Shown here one piece after another: positions 1-8,539 of a stretch of 64,000 bases of DNA. The stretch spans positions 248,001 through 312,000 of the forward strand of contig QAIB01000002.1 in the NCBI GenBank assembly GCA_030418545.1. The letters are read 5' to 3'. The translations under genes and the position numbers were made by a program. The DNA comes from Xenophilus aerolatus. GTDB taxonomy: Bacteria; Pseudomonadota; Gammaproteobacteria; Burkholderiales; Burkholderiaceae_C. The notes beneath the pieces are model-generated. The model searched no databases, had not been told where the DNA came from, and was given only the letters and a program-made list of their open reading frames with translations. Every line of letters starts with the position of its first letter. Positions within the stretch are counted from its first letter, which is position 1.

Positions 1-857
1 AAGTTGCCGAAGAAGCCCGCCGCGCCATAGGTCAGCAGCAGCGCCGTCACGTGCGTGGCCGACAGGCCGAAGACCTGCAGCAGCAGCGGCTTGAGGTAGG
101 TGTACGCGGCGAAATGGCCCATCACCATCAGCACCACGGCGATCAGGCCGGCGCGCGAGAGCCGCCGTGTGAGCGGCGTCAGCAGGTCGCGTGCGCGAAT
201 CGCGCGTGACGGTGGCAGTGCCGGCAGCAGGCGCATCTGCGCAATCAGCACCACGGCAGTGAGCGCCGCCGAGGCGAAGAAAGCGAAGCGCCAACCCGCG
301 AGGCTGCCCAGCAGCGAGCCGGCCGGCACACCGAACACGGTGCTCACCGACACGCCCGCCAGCACCATCGACACCGCGCGCGCCTGCGCTTCGGGCGGCA
401 CCAGCTGCGTCGCCACGCCCGGCGCGAAGGTCCAGAAGCCGCCCACGCACAGGCCCAGCAGCAGGCGCGCCGCGAGCATGGTCGCGAAGTTGGGCGCCAG
501 TGCGGCCATGAGGTTGGACACCAGTAGCAGCGCCGTCAGCGCGACCATGACCGTGCGGCGGTCGAGGCGTCCGGCCGCCACGCCCAGCCCCGGCGCGGCG
601 AGGGCCGCCAGCACGCCCGGCATGGTGACCATGAGGCCGGCCACGCCGTCCGTCACCCGCAGGCCGCGTGCGATGTCGGTGAGCAGGCCGATGGGCATGA
701 ACTCGGTCGACACCATGACGAAGGTGCCGACCGAGACGGCGGCGACGGCGGGCCAGGCGGCACGGGCCGAGGGTGCAGCGGCGGGGGCGAGGACGGCGGC
801 GGGCTGGGCGGCCGGGGCCAGCAGGGCGTCGTCGCAGGTGGGGCAGGTGGCGGACAT
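1..857 (-). CDS. MFS transporter, DHA1 drug-efflux type (3' end cut off)
   Basis: Inner-membrane proton antiporter of the major facilitator superfamily, predicted to export a small toxic compound or metabolite. About 285 residues are visible from the ATG at 857; the C-terminal part lies outside the window. After a hydrophilic, Ala/Pro-rich N-terminus of about 35 residues come alternating hydrophobic helices, the inter-helix GRLDRR loop (MFS motif A) and an antiporter motif C-like run ending in GSLLGSLAGWR. The N-terminus carries an unusual CPTC pair (residues 5-8). It is divergent from ada, so it may share the Ada-controlled promoter region, but this is inference. Family assignment is solid; the substrate is unknown. 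Confidence 0.85.
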   Translation of the reverse strand, partial: MSATCPTCDDALLAPAAQPAAVLAPAAAPSARAAWPAVAAVSVGTFVMVSTEFMPIGLLTDIARGLRVTDGVAGLMVTMPGVLAALAAPGLGVAAGRLDRRTVMVALTALLLVSNLMAALAPNFATMLAARLLLGLCVGGFWTFAPGVATQLVPPEAQARAVSMVLAGVSVSTVFGVPAGSLLGSLAGWRFAFFASAALTAVVLIAQMRLLPALPPSRAIRARDLLTPLTRRLSRAGLIAVVLMVMGHFAAYTYLKPLLLQVFGLSATHVTALLLTYGAAGFFGN

Positions 858-1010
858 GAAGTTCCTGTCGGAAAGGGGATGGCAAGGGCAGGCTGCCGGG
901 ACAGCGAACGCCCGAGTCTGGGTGCAGCGCCCTGGGCGACCAAGGCGCGGCGGACCAGAAGAGTGTTTCCTGACCGCCAACAATGGGCCCCCACGACGCG
1001 CATGCGGTCG

Positions 1011-1060
1011 AATTCGAAAGCAAGACGCGGGGTGCCGCTTCGGGGCATGCTCCCTACAGT
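1011..1060 (+). promoter_or_regulatory. Ada box and promoter of ada
   Basis: AAT-N6-GCAA (1011-1023) matches the Ada operator of Escherichia coli exactly, including the 6-bp spacing between A and B boxes. A TACAGT hexamer (1055-1060) is a plausible -10, placing the Ada box around -55 to -44, the position expected for a site at which methylated Ada activates RNA polymerase. No good -35 is visible, consistent with an activator-dependent promoter. The ada start codon is at 1092. Confidence 0.7.
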
Positions 1061-1091
1061 CCTTCGCACCCCACCCGAAAGGAAGGACCCG

Positions 1092-2204
1092 ATGAACATG
1101 AGCACCCGCACCGAAGCCCGCGCCCTGCGCGCCGCCGCCACCGTCGCCGACCCGCGCTGGGCCGCGGTGCAGGCCCGCGACGCCGCCGCCGACGGCCGCT
1201 TCGTCTATTCCGTGCAGACCACCGGCGTGTACTGCCGCCCCTCCTGCGGCGCCCGTCCGGCGCGCCCGGAGAACTTGGCTTTCCACGCCACGCCGGCCGA
1301 GGCCGAGCGGGCGGGCTTTCGCCCCTGCCAGCGTTGCCGGCCCGACGCGCCGCCGCTGGCGCAGCGCCAGGCGGCGCTGGTGGCCGAGCTCTGCCGCGCC
1401 ATCGAAGCCGCCGACGGGCCGCCCTCGCTCGAGGCGCTGGCCGGGCGCGCCGGGCTGAGCGTGTCGCACCTGCACCGCACCTTCAAGGCCGTGACCGGGC
1501 TCACGCCGCGGGCCTGGGCCGCGGCGCAGCGGGCGCAGCGGCTGCGGGCCGCGCTCGACGCACCCGGGGCCCGCGTGACCGACGCCATCTACGACGCCGG
1601 CTACGGCGCGGCCAGCCGCTTCTATGAGGAGGCGGGCGAGGTGCTGGGCATGACGCCCACCGCCTGGCGCGCCGGCGGCGCCGACATCGACATCCGCTTC
1701 GCCATCGGCCAGTGCTCGCTGGGCGCGATCCTGGTGGCGCGCAGCGCGCGCGGCGTCTGCGCGATCAGCCTGGGCGAGGACCCGGATCGGCTCGCGCGCG
1801 AGCTGCAGGACCGCTTTCCGCGGGCGCGGCTGGTGGGCGGCGACGCGGACTTCGAGCGCCTGGTCGCGCAGGTGGTCGGCCTGGTCGAGGCGCCGGGGCA
1901 GGGCACCGAGCTGCCACTGGACGTGCGCGGCACCGCCTTCCAGCAGCGCGTGTGGCAGGCGCTGCGCGCCATCCCGCCGGGAACGACCGCCAGCTATGCC
2001 GAGATCGCCGCGCGCATCGGCGCCCCCGCCGCCACCCGCGCCGTGGCGCAGGCCTGCGGCGCGAACACGCTGGCGGTGGCCATTCCCTGCCACCGGGTGG
2101 TGCGGCGCGACGGCAGCCTGTCGGGCTACCGCTGGGGTGTGGAGCGCAAGCGCAGCCTGCTGGCGCGCGAAGGCGCCGCGGTGTCTGCCGGCAAGGCCGC
2201 GTGA
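1092..2204 (+). CDS. ada: Bifunctional regulator / O6-methylguanine-DNA methyltransferase Ada
   Basis: Adaptive-response protein of 370 residues (E. coli Ada has 354). The N-terminal zinc domain has the four cysteines C48, C52, C79 and C82 (VYCRPSC and CQRC). One of these takes the methyl group from phosphotriesters and turns Ada into an activator. An AraC-type helix-turn-helix follows (about 95-195). The C-terminal methyltransferase domain contains PCHRVV with acceptor Cys333. The ATG at 1092 was chosen because it follows an AGGAAGG-type ribosome site and starts where family proteins start; an upstream in-frame extension is non-homologous. The next gene overlaps its stop by 4 bp, so the two are translationally coupled. 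Confidence 0.95.
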   Translation: MNMSTRTEARALRAAATVADPRWAAVQARDAAADGRFVYSVQTTGVYCRPSCGARPARPENLAFHATPAEAERAGFRPCQRCRPDAPPLAQRQAALVAELCRAIEAADGPPSLEALAGRAGLSVSHLHRTFKAVTGLTPRAWAAAQRAQRLRAALDAPGARVTDAIYDAGYGAASRFYEEAGEVLGMTPTAWRAGGADIDIRFAIGQCSLGAILVARSARGVCAISLGEDPDRLARELQDRFPRARLVGGDADFERLVAQVVGLVEAPGQGTELPLDVRGTAFQQRVWQALRAIPPGTTASYAEIAARIGAPAATRAVAQACGANTLAVAIPCHRVVRRDGSLSGYRWGVERKRSLLAREGAAVSAGKAA

Positions 2205-2938
2205 GCACGAACCCGATCGACGCGGCGGCACGGCGCTGCGCTACGCGCGTCGATGCGCTGGATTGGGCTGCGGCCGGCGCGGCCCTCGACGCAGAAGGCG
2301 CGGCGGTGCTGCCCGGCCTGCTGACGCCGTCGGAGTGCGAGGCCGCTGCGGCCCTCTACGACCAGCCGGAACGATTCCGCAGCCGCGTGGTCATGGCGCG
2401 CCACGGCTTCGGGCGGGGCGAGTACCAGTACTTCGACTACCCGCTGCCGCCGGCCATCGCCGCCCTGCGCGCCGCCTTCTACCCGCACCTGGCGCCCATT
2501 GCCAACCGCTGGCAGGCGGCGATGGGGCTGCCGGCGCGCTTTCCGGCCGGGCACGAGGACTTCCTGGCCCGTTGCCATGCCGCCGGCCAGCAGCGCCCGA
2601 CGCCGCTGCTGCTGCGCTATGGCGAGGACGACTTCAACTGCCTGCACCAGGACCTGTACGGCGAGCACGTGTTCCCGCTGCAGGTGGTGGTGCTGCTGTC
2701 CGCACCCGGCCAGGATTTCGAGGGGGGCGAGTTCGTCATGACCGAGCAGCGCCCGCGCATGCAGTCGCGCGCCATGGTGCTGCCGCTGCGCCAGGGCGAT
2801 GCGGCGGTGTTCGCCGTTCACCATCGCCCGGTGCAGGGCACGCGCGGCGTGTACCGTGTGAACCTGCGCCACGGCGTGAGCCGGGTGCGCAGCGGCCGGC
2901 GCCACACGCTGGGGCTGATCTTTCACGACGCGCAATGA
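2201..2938 (+). CDS. 2OG-Fe(II) oxygenase, DNA-alkylation-associated (PF09859-like)
   Basis: Predicted 2-oxoglutarate/Fe(II)-dependent dioxygenase of 245 residues. The facial triad is visible: H149 and D151 in CLHQDLYG, and a distal histidine at 207/208 in VFAVHHRP, followed by YRVNLRHG with a likely 2-oxoglutarate-binding arginine. The GTG start at 2201 overlaps the ada stop (GTGA). The gene sits between ada and alkB, which fits the family Pfam describes as oxygenases acting on damaged DNA. The true substrate is not established. It is not AlkB itself, which follows, and the two share only the cupin-fold metal site. Confidence 0.85.
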   Translation: MSTNPIDAAARRCATRVDALDWAAAGAALDAEGAAVLPGLLTPSECEAAAALYDQPERFRSRVVMARHGFGRGEYQYFDYPLPPAIAALRAAFYPHLAPIANRWQAAMGLPARFPAGHEDFLARCHAAGQQRPTPLLLRYGEDDFNCLHQDLYGEHVFPLQVVVLLSAPGQDFEGGEFVMTEQRPRMQSRAMVLPLRQGDAAVFAVHHRPVQGTRGVYRVNLRHGVSRVRSGRRHTLGLIFHDAQ

Positions 2939-2942
2939 ACCC

Positions 2943-3602
2943 GTGAGCACCTTCGATCTCTTCGATGCCGACGCCGACCCCTCGGCCACCGAACCGCTCG
3001 TGCTGGAGCCGGGCGCATCGGTGCTGCGCGGCTTCGCCCTGCCGAAGGTGGACGCCTTGCACCGCGACCTCGATGCAGTGATCGCCGCGGCGCCCCTGCG
3101 CCACCTCGTCACGCCCGGCGGCAAGACCATGTCGGTCGCCATGACCAACTGCGGCGCGCTGGGCTGGGTCAGCGACCGCAGCGGCTACCGCTACACCGGG
3201 CGCGACCCCTTGAGCGACCGCCCGTGGCCCGCGATGCCCGCGAGCTTTCGCGCGCTGGCCGTGCGTGCCGCCTCGCGCGCCGGCTTCGACGGCTTCGCGC
3301 CCGACGCCTGCCTCGTCAACCGCTATGTGCCCGGCGCGCGCCTGACCCTGCACCAGGACCGCGACGAGCGCCAGATGGGCCAGCCCATCGTGTCGGTGTC
3401 GCTCGGCCTGCCGGCGGTCTTCCTGTGGGGCGGCGCGCAGCGCGGCGATCGCACGCGGCGCGTGCCGTTGGTGCATGGCGACGTCGTGGTGTGGGGTGGG
3501 CCGGCGCGTCTGCGCTTCCATGGCGTGATGCCGCTGGCCGAGGGCAGGCATCCGTTCATGGGGGCATGCCGGATCAATCTGACCTTTCGCTGCGCGGCTT
3601 GA
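2943..3602 (+). CDS. alkB: DNA oxidative demethylase AlkB
   Basis: Repairs 1-methyladenine and 3-methylcytosine by oxidative demethylation. The 219-residue protein lines up with E. coli AlkB with an offset of about six: H137 and D139 (LHQDRDE), H193 (RFHGV), R210 and R216 (CRINLTFR). The NRYVPGARL nucleotide-recognition region is present. The GTG start at 2943 lies four bases after the oxygenase stop, making ada-oxygenase-alkB one transcription unit under the Ada box. Its 3' end overlaps the convergent bdcR by 29 bp. Confidence 0.95.
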   Translation: MSTFDLFDADADPSATEPLVLEPGASVLRGFALPKVDALHRDLDAVIAAAPLRHLVTPGGKTMSVAMTNCGALGWVSDRSGYRYTGRDPLSDRPWPAMPASFRALAVRAASRAGFDGFAPDACLVNRYVPGARLTLHQDRDERQMGQPIVSVSLGLPAVFLWGGAQRGDRTRRVPLVHGDVVVWGGPARLRFHGVMPLAEGRHPFMGACRINLTFRCAA

Positions 3603-4224
3603 TCCGCGACGTTGCCGGTCGGCTTCGAGGCTTTTCGGCCGGAATCGCCTGCGCGCACGCCAGGCCCGCGAGCCGTGCCGTGGCGAGGAGCCGATCCAGC
3701 GACTGTCCATGGCGTGCGCTGGCCGACAGCCCCGCCATCGTGGTGCTGACGAAGTCGGCCAGACGGTCGGCATCCTGCGGGTGGCGCTGGGCGATGAAGT
3801 TGCGGATCTGCCGCTGCGCCGCCACGTGGAAGGTGCCTGCCGCGGCGCGGGCCTGCTCGTCGTTGCAGCGGGTTCCCTCGAGCACCAGGCAGCCCGTGGC
3901 GCCAGCGTCGGCGGCGTAGGCCAGGGCGGCTTCTTCCAGCACCCGGGCCAGGCACTCGGCCACCGGGCGGTCCGTGCGCAGGAGCCGCTCCAGCGGCACG
4001 GCGCCATCCTGCGCATAGCGATCGAGGATGCGCTCGTACAGCGCCGCCTTGCTGCCGAAGGCGGCGTAGAAGCTGGGCGGGTTGATGCCCAGGGCCTGGG
4101 TCAGGTCGGCGACGCTCACGGCGTCGTAGCCCCGGGCATGGAACAGACGCTGCGCGGTCGCCACGGCCTCGTCTGCATCGAAACCGCGCGGCCGTCCACG
4201 CCCGCGCGAAATTTCCTTAGTCAT
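3574..4224 (-). CDS. bdcR: TetR-family repressor BdcR
   Basis: Transcriptional repressor of 216 residues. The N-terminal helix-turn-helix (about 10-65) has GYDAVSVADLTQALGINPPS, followed by FYAAFGSKAALYERIL. Sequence and context closely resemble E. coli BdcR (YjgJ), which sits divergently beside bdcA and represses it; the match covers the ligand domain too (GCLVLEG, TTMAGLSASARHG). The C-terminal tail (SRPATSRIKPRSERSD) is longer than in E. coli and is encoded where the gene overlaps alkB. It is separated from bdcA by a short AT-richer spacer that should hold the operator. Confidence 0.85.
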   Translation of the reverse strand: MTKEISRGRGRPRGFDADEAVATAQRLFHARGYDAVSVADLTQALGINPPSFYAAFGSKAALYERILDRYAQDGAVPLERLLRTDRPVAECLARVLEEAALAYAADAGATGCLVLEGTRCNDEQARAAAGTFHVAAQRQIRNFIAQRHPQDADRLADFVSTTMAGLSASARHGQSLDRLLATARLAGLACAQAIPAEKPRSRPATSRIKPRSERSD

Positions 4225-4237
4225 CGCTACAAAATTA

Positions 4238-4276
4238 TTGACAGAGCATGGGGCTAATTATGTACGATGCACTACA
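4238..4276 (+). promoter_or_regulatory. bdcA promoter / candidate BdcR operator
   Basis: A perfect -35 hexamer TTGACA (4238-4243) lies in the divergent spacer, with TGTACG 17 bp downstream as a poor -10. The inverted repeat TGTA-N8-TACA (4261-4276) overlaps the expected promoter start region and is a plausible TetR-type operator. The region is visibly AT-richer than its surroundings. The operator role is inference. Confidence 0.45.
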
Positions 4277-4295
4277 AATTAACCAGGAGTGCTCG

Positions 4296-5009
4296 ATGCC
4301 CATGTTCGAAGGAAAGTCTGTTCTCGTGCTCGGCGGCAGCCGGGGGATCGGTGCGGCCATCGTCCGGCGCTTCGTCGCCGACGGTGCCCGGGTCACCTTC
4401 ACCTACTCGGGCTCGCCCGATGCGGCCCAAGCGCTGGCCGCGGAGACCGGGAGCACGGCGGTGCAGACGGACAGTTCCGACCGCGACGCGGTCATCGCGC
4501 GGGTGCGCGACAGCGGCCCGCTCGACGTGCTGGTGGTGAACGCGGGCATCGCGATCTTCGGCGATGCCCTGGAGCAGGACCCGGACGCGGTCGACCGCCT
4601 GTTCCGCATCAACGTGCAGTCGCCGTACCACGCCTCGGTTGAGGCGGCGCGCAAGATGCCGCCGGGCGGCCGGATCATCGTGATCGGCTCGGTGAACGGC
4701 GACCGCATGCCCGTGCCGGGCATGGCGTCGTACGCGCTCAGCAAGTCGGCGCTGCAAGGGATGGCTCGGGGCCTGGCGCGCGACTTCGGGCCGCGCGGCA
4801 TCACGATCAACATCGTGCAGCCCGGGCCCGTCGACACCGACGCGAACCCGGAGGACGGCCCGATGCGCGAGCTGATGCACAGCTTCATGGCGATCAAGCG
4901 CCACGGTCGGCCGGAAGAGGTGGCGGGCATGGTCGCCTGGCTGGCGGGGCCCGAAGCCGGCTTCGTGACCGGCGCGATGCACACGATCGATGGCGCGTTC
5001 GGGGCGTGA
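4296..5009 (+). CDS. bdcA: SDR oxidoreductase BdcA (c-di-GMP-binding biofilm dispersal)
   Basis: Short-chain dehydrogenase/reductase of 237 residues, the same length as E. coli BdcA (YjgI) and highly similar from memory along its whole length (GGSRGIGAAIVRRF, GSVNGDRMPV, MHTIDGAFGA). The NAD(P)-binding GGSRGIG is at 13-19 and NAG at 82-84; the catalytic set is S132, Y146 and K150. In E. coli BdcA has been reported to bind cyclic di-GMP and promote biofilm dispersal; that role here is inferred by homology. The start at 4296 follows an AGGAG ribosome site; an upstream in-frame ATG at 4248 has none. The divergent bdcR supports the assignment. Confidence 0.87.
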   Translation: MPMFEGKSVLVLGGSRGIGAAIVRRFVADGARVTFTYSGSPDAAQALAAETGSTAVQTDSSDRDAVIARVRDSGPLDVLVVNAGIAIFGDALEQDPDAVDRLFRINVQSPYHASVEAARKMPPGGRIIVIGSVNGDRMPVPGMASYALSKSALQGMARGLARDFGPRGITINIVQPGPVDTDANPEDGPMRELMHSFMAIKRHGRPEEVAGMVAWLAGPEAGFVTGAMHTIDGAFGA

Positions 5010-5038
5010 GGTGGCGGGCGCGCCGTGCCGCGCGCCGA

Positions 5039-5476
5039 CTACTTCGCCAGGTGCTTCGCCAGGAAGAGCAGGGCCGCCTCGTAGCCCAGCGGGCCCAGGC
5101 CGCAGATGACGCCCGTCGCGGCCAGCGACACGTAGCTCTTGTGGTACATCTCCTCGCGCCGATGGATGTTGGAGATGTGGACCTCGACGATGGGCAGTTG
5201 CGAGGCCTTCAACGCGTCGAGGATGGCGATCGAGGTGAAGGAGTAGGCGGCGGGGTTGATGACGATGCCCGCCATCGTCGTGCGCGCCTCGTGGATCCAG
5301 TCGACCAGCTGGCCCTCGGAATTGGACTGCCGGAAGTCCACCTCCAGCCCGAGGCGCTGGCCCGCTTCACGGCACTGCGCCTCGATCTGGGCCAGCGTCG
5401 TGTGGCCGTAGATGTGCGGCTCGCGCACCCCGAGCAGGTTGAGGTTCGGGCCGTTCAGGATCAGGATGTGCGACAT
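5039..5476 (-). CDS. aroQ: Type II 3-dehydroquinate dehydratase
   Basis: Interconverts 3-dehydroquinate and 3-dehydroshikimate. The 145-residue protein has the class II hallmarks: [12 protein letters not shown]18 and Y23 in REPHIYG, the INPAAYSF loop and catalytic H100 in [14 protein letters not shown] 5476 is preferred because GAAGG lies just upstream; an in-frame ATG at 5491 adds five residues with no clear ribosome site. The gene is last in an apparent dctP-dctQ-dctM-aroQ unit, 46 bp after dctM. This suggests a catabolic role in quinate/shikimate-like acid use rather than, or besides, aromatic amino acid biosynthesis. Confidence 0.93.
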   Translation of the reverse strand: MSHILILNGPNLNLLGVREPHIYGHTTLAQIEAQCREAGQRLGLEVDFRQSNSEGQLVDWIHEARTTMAGIVINPAAYSFTSIAILDALKASQLPIVEVHISNIHRREEMYHKSYVSLAATGVICGLGPLGYEAALLFLAKHLAK

Positions 5477-5522
5477 GCTGGCCTTCGTCATGGGATGTGT
5501 CTCAAAAGCAGGGACGCGCTGA

Positions 5523-6809
5523 TCACGGCCCGCCGTGGAAGAGCTTCGCGGGCCCGGTGACCAGCCACGGGAACAGGACCATCAGAAACATGATGAGGAA
5601 CTGCGCGATCATGAAGGGCATCACGCCCTTGGTGACCGTGTCCATCGACATGCGGCCGACGCCGGCCACCACGTTGAGCACCACGCCCACCGGTGGGGTG
5701 ACCAGCCCGATCGCGTTGTTCATGATGAACAGGACGCCGAAGTAGACCGGGTCGATCTTGGCCGCCACGATGACGGGCATCAGCACCGGCGTCAGGATGA
5801 GGATGGTGGGCGTCATGTCCATCGCCGTGCCGACGACCATGACCAGCACCATGATCGCGATCATCAGCAGGATGGGGCTGCCGAGGAAGGGCTCGAGCAT
5901 GCCCACCACCTTGCCGGGCAGGTCGGCCACGGTGATGAGCCAGGCCGACACCATCGCCGCAGCCACGAGGAACATCACCACGGCAGTCGTCTTGGCCGCC
6001 TTCTCGAAGATGCCGTAGAGCTGCGACAGCTTCAGGCCGCGGTAGATGACGGTGGAGACGAAGAGGGCGTAGACGGCGGCCACGACGCCGGCTTCGGTCG
6101 GCGTGAACACGCCCATGCGCAGGCCGACCAGGATGATCACCGGCAGCATCAGTGCCCAGCCGCAGCGCCGCATCGTCGCCAGCAGGTCCGTCAGCGGCTT
6201 GCGGGGCGGCGGCACGGCGCCTTCGTTGCGGGCCACATAGGCCCAGGTGACCCACAACGCCAGCCCCATCAGCAGACCGGGCGCGATGCCGGCCATGAAG
6301 AGCTTCGAGATCGACACGTTGGCCGTCACGCCGAAGATCACCAGGCCGATGGACGGCGGCAGCACCGGCGCGATGACGCCGGACGCGGCGATCAGCCCGG
6401 CGGCGCGGTGCGGCGCATGGCCGGCGGCGACCATCATCGGCAGCAGCATGGTGGTGAGTGCGGCGGCGTCGGCCACCGCGCTGCCCGACAGGGCCGACAG
6501 CATGATCGAGGCCACGATGGTGACGTAACCCAGCCCGCCGCGGATGTGTCCGACGAGCGCCATCGCGAAGTCCACGATGCGCCTGGACAGGCCGCCCTCG
6601 TTCATGATCTCGCCGGCCAGCAGGAAGAAGGGCACGGCGAGCAGCGGGTAGTTGTCGGCGCCGCCCAGAAGGTTCTGGGCGAGGATCTGGGCCTCGAACA
6701 TGTCCAGGTGCCACATCAGGGCCACGCCGCTGACCAGCAGGGCGAACGAGATCGGGATGCCGATGGCCATCGCCAGCAGCAGCGATCCGACGAAGATGGT
6801 GAGTGTCAT
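5523..6809 (-). CDS. dctM: TRAP transporter large permease (DctM)
   Basis: Membrane channel subunit of a tripartite ATP-independent periplasmic transporter, importing an organic acid using the sodium or proton gradient. At 428 residues it is the usual size, and it is hydrophobic throughout. It begins [20 protein letters not shown] and carries family landmarks such as ILTPVLMPV near the C-terminus. It lies 15 bp downstream of the small permease. It belongs with the receptor gene at 7454-8464 and ends just before the dehydroquinase gene, which hints at a cyclic or aromatic acid substrate. Confidence 0.93.
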   Translation of the reverse strand: MTLTIFVGSLLLAMAIGIPISFALLVSGVALMWHLDMFEAQILAQNLLGGADNYPLLAVPFFLLAGEIMNEGGLSRRIVDFAMALVGHIRGGLGYVTIVASIMLSALSGSAVADAAALTTMLLPMMVAAGHAPHRAAGLIAASGVIAPVLPPSIGLVIFGVTANVSISKLFMAGIAPGLLMGLALWVTWAYVARNEGAVPPPRKPLTDLLATMRRCGWALMLPVIILVGLRMGVFTPTEAGVVAAVYALFVSTVIYRGLKLSQLYGIFEKAAKTTAVVMFLVAAAMVSAWLITVADLPGKVVGMLEPFLGSPILLMIAIMVLVMVVGTAMDMTPTILILTPVLMPVIVAAKIDPVYFGVLFIMNNAIGLVTPPVGVVLNVVAGVGRMSMDTVTKGVMPFMIAQFLIMFLMVLFPWLVTGPAKLFHGGP

Positions 6810-6824
6810 GGTGATCGCCCGGAT

Positions 6825-7385
6825 TCAGTGCTTCTTGGCGGTGTGTGCCGTGTCGCCGCCGGGGAGCTTCAGGGCCGCGAGGTCCTCGGACTCCTGCACC
6901 GTGACGAGGTCGGCGTCGCCCAGGTGGCCGGTGAACAGAAGCCACAGGTCCAGCAGCAGCACCACGCCGCCGCAGACCGCGAAGGCGACGCCGGCCGAGT
7001 GCAGCACCGCCATCGGCAGCTGCGTGGAAGGTGCCAGCACGTCCATGTTGATGCGCGTCTGCTCCCAGGCGCCACGCAGGACCAGGTAGCAGACGTACAG
7101 CATGGTCAGGTGCCCCAGCACCAGGCAGATCTTCTTGCCCAGAGGAGGGAGCCGCGACACCAGCGCGTCGGTGCCCAGATGGGTGTGCTCGCGCAGTGCC
7201 ACCACGCAGCCCATGAACGTGATCCACACGAAGAGCCAGCGCGAGATCTCTTCGGACTGCGTGATCGACGAGTTGAAGACGTAGCGCAGAACCACGTTGC
7301 CGAAGACCAGCGCGACCATGACCATGAGCGCCACGGCCATCAGCACCGTGACGGCGCGACAGAACCCGTTAACCAGTTTCACCAT
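6825..7385 (-). CDS. dctQ: TRAP transporter small permease (DctQ)
   Basis: Small integral membrane subunit that pairs with DctM. It has 186 residues and about four transmembrane helices, the first at 8-30 (FCRAVTVLMAVALMVMVALV), with the typical SEEISRWLFVWITFMG segment after helix 2. The C-terminal 40 residues are hydrophilic. It is separated from the receptor gene by about 70 bp that contain a GC-rich hairpin, probably to keep receptor mRNA more abundant than permease mRNA. Confidence 0.92.
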   Translation of the reverse strand: MVKLVNGFCRAVTVLMAVALMVMVALVFGNVVLRYVFNSSITQSEEISRWLFVWITFMGCVVALREHTHLGTDALVSRLPPLGKKICLVLGHLTMLYVCYLVLRGAWEQTRINMDVLAPSTQLPMAVLHSAGVAFAVCGGVVLLLDLWLLFTGHLGDADLVTVQESEDLAALKLPGGDTAHTAKKH

Positions 7386-7417
7386 GCCTGTTCCTTGGCC
7401 CGACGCGCGGGCGCGAA

Positions 7418-7434
7418 CCCGGGCGACGCCCGGG
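7418..7434 (-). promoter_or_regulatory. Intercistronic hairpin between dctP and dctQ
   Basis: CCCGGG-CGACG-CCCGGG forms a 6-bp all-GC stem with a 5-base loop in the dctP-dctQ spacer. No U-run follows, so it is more likely an mRNA-stabilising or attenuating hairpin than a terminator. The stoichiometry role is inferred from other periplasmic receptor operons. Confidence 0.45.
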
Positions 7435-7453
7435 CTCCGTCAGTCGTGTGCGA

Positions 7454-8464
7454 TCAGAGCTTGGAAACGCGTTCCAGCTCCGTCTTGAACAGGCCCATCA
7501 CGGCCGGGTCGTAGGCGGCGGAGAACTTGTCGTAGACCGGCTTGGCCTGCTCGCGCATGCGGGCCACCTCGGCGGGGGCGACGGCGTTGTAGGTCATGCC
7601 CTTGGCCTGCAGTTCGACCAGCGCCTTGCCGGCTGCGTCGCGGCTGGCGGCGCGCTGGTAGTTCTGTGCCTCGATGGCGGCGTCCTGCAGCAGCTTCTGC
7701 TCGGTCGGCGACAGCTTCTCCCAGAAGCGCTTGCTGACCTGCACCGGGTTGGTGGCGTACACGTGGTTGGTGCCGCTGACGAACTTCTGCACCTCGTAGA
7801 ACTTGCTCGAGAGGATCACCGAGTACGGGTTCTCCTGCCCATCGACCGCCTTGCTCTCGAGCGCGTTGTACAGCTCGGCGAAGGGCATCGGCAGCGGGTT
7901 GGCCTTGAAGGTCTTGAAGGTGTCCAGGAACACCGGGTTGGGAATGACGCGCAGCTTCAGCCCGTCCAGGTCCTCGCCCTTGGTGATCGGGCGCTTGCTG
8001 TTGGTGACGTTGCGAAAGCCCAGGTCGAAGAAGCCCAGCACCACGATGCCCTTGTCGGCCAGCTTGGCGCTCAGCATCTTGCCCAGCGGGCCATCCACCA
8101 TGGCGTCGGCCTGCTGGCCGTTGCTGAAGAGGAAGGGGAAGTCGAACAGGCCGAACTCCTTGACCACGCCGGTCAGCGAGGTCGTGGAGGCGACCAGCAT
8201 CTCCTGCACGCCGCCCTGCAGGGCGGATTGCTGCTGCAGTTCGTTGCCGAGCTGGCTGCTTGCGAATTCCTTCACCGTGATCTTGCCGCCGCTCCTGGCG
8301 GCCACGATCTCGGCGAATTTCTTGACGCCCCAGCTCGTGGGGTGGTCGGTGTTGTTCAGGTGCCCGATGCGGATGGTGCGCTGCTGGATGTCCTGCGCGT
8401 GCGCGACGGCCGCAGCCGCCACCAGCGCCAGCGCACCGGCGAGCTTGAAGAGTTTCGATGCCAT
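7454..8464 (-). CDS. dctP: TRAP transporter solute-binding protein (DctP family)
   Basis: Periplasmic receptor of 336 residues that captures an organic anion and delivers it to DctQM. The start at 8464 gives a clean signal peptide ending AVAHA (about residue 23). The ORF runs open further upstream, but that part is not protein-like for this family. The mature protein has IRIGHLNNTDHPTSWG, ITVKEFASSQLGNE and the LDGLKLRVIPNP segment holding the conserved carboxylate-binding arginine. It is first gene of the operon and divergent from the GntR regulator, with a palindrome between them. Confidence 0.92.
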   Translation of the reverse strand: MASKLFKLAGALALVAAAAVAHAQDIQQRTIRIGHLNNTDHPTSWGVKKFAEIVAARSGGKITVKEFASSQLGNELQQQSALQGGVQEMLVASTTSLTGVVKEFGLFDFPFLFSNGQQADAMVDGPLGKMLSAKLADKGIVVLGFFDLGFRNVTNSKRPITKGEDLDGLKLRVIPNPVFLDTFKTFKANPLPMPFAELYNALESKAVDGQENPYSVILSSKFYEVQKFVSGTNHVYATNPVQVSKRFWEKLSPTEQKLLQDAAIEAQNYQRAASRDAAGKALVELQAKGMTYNAVAPAEVARMREQAKPVYDKFSAAYDPAVMGLFKTELERVSKL

Positions 8465-8539
8465 GGAGGTCTCCTTTGTGGGTGCCGGCGCGTCCGGCCC
8501 TGGCGATCGACAACTCGATCGGCGTCTGAATGTTATGAA

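Noticed and set aside
5535-7514. 659-residue open frame antisense to dctM/dctQ
   Set aside because: Composition is His/Gln/Arg/Asp-rich without domains and it mirrors two strong TRAP permease genes; a by-product of high GC.
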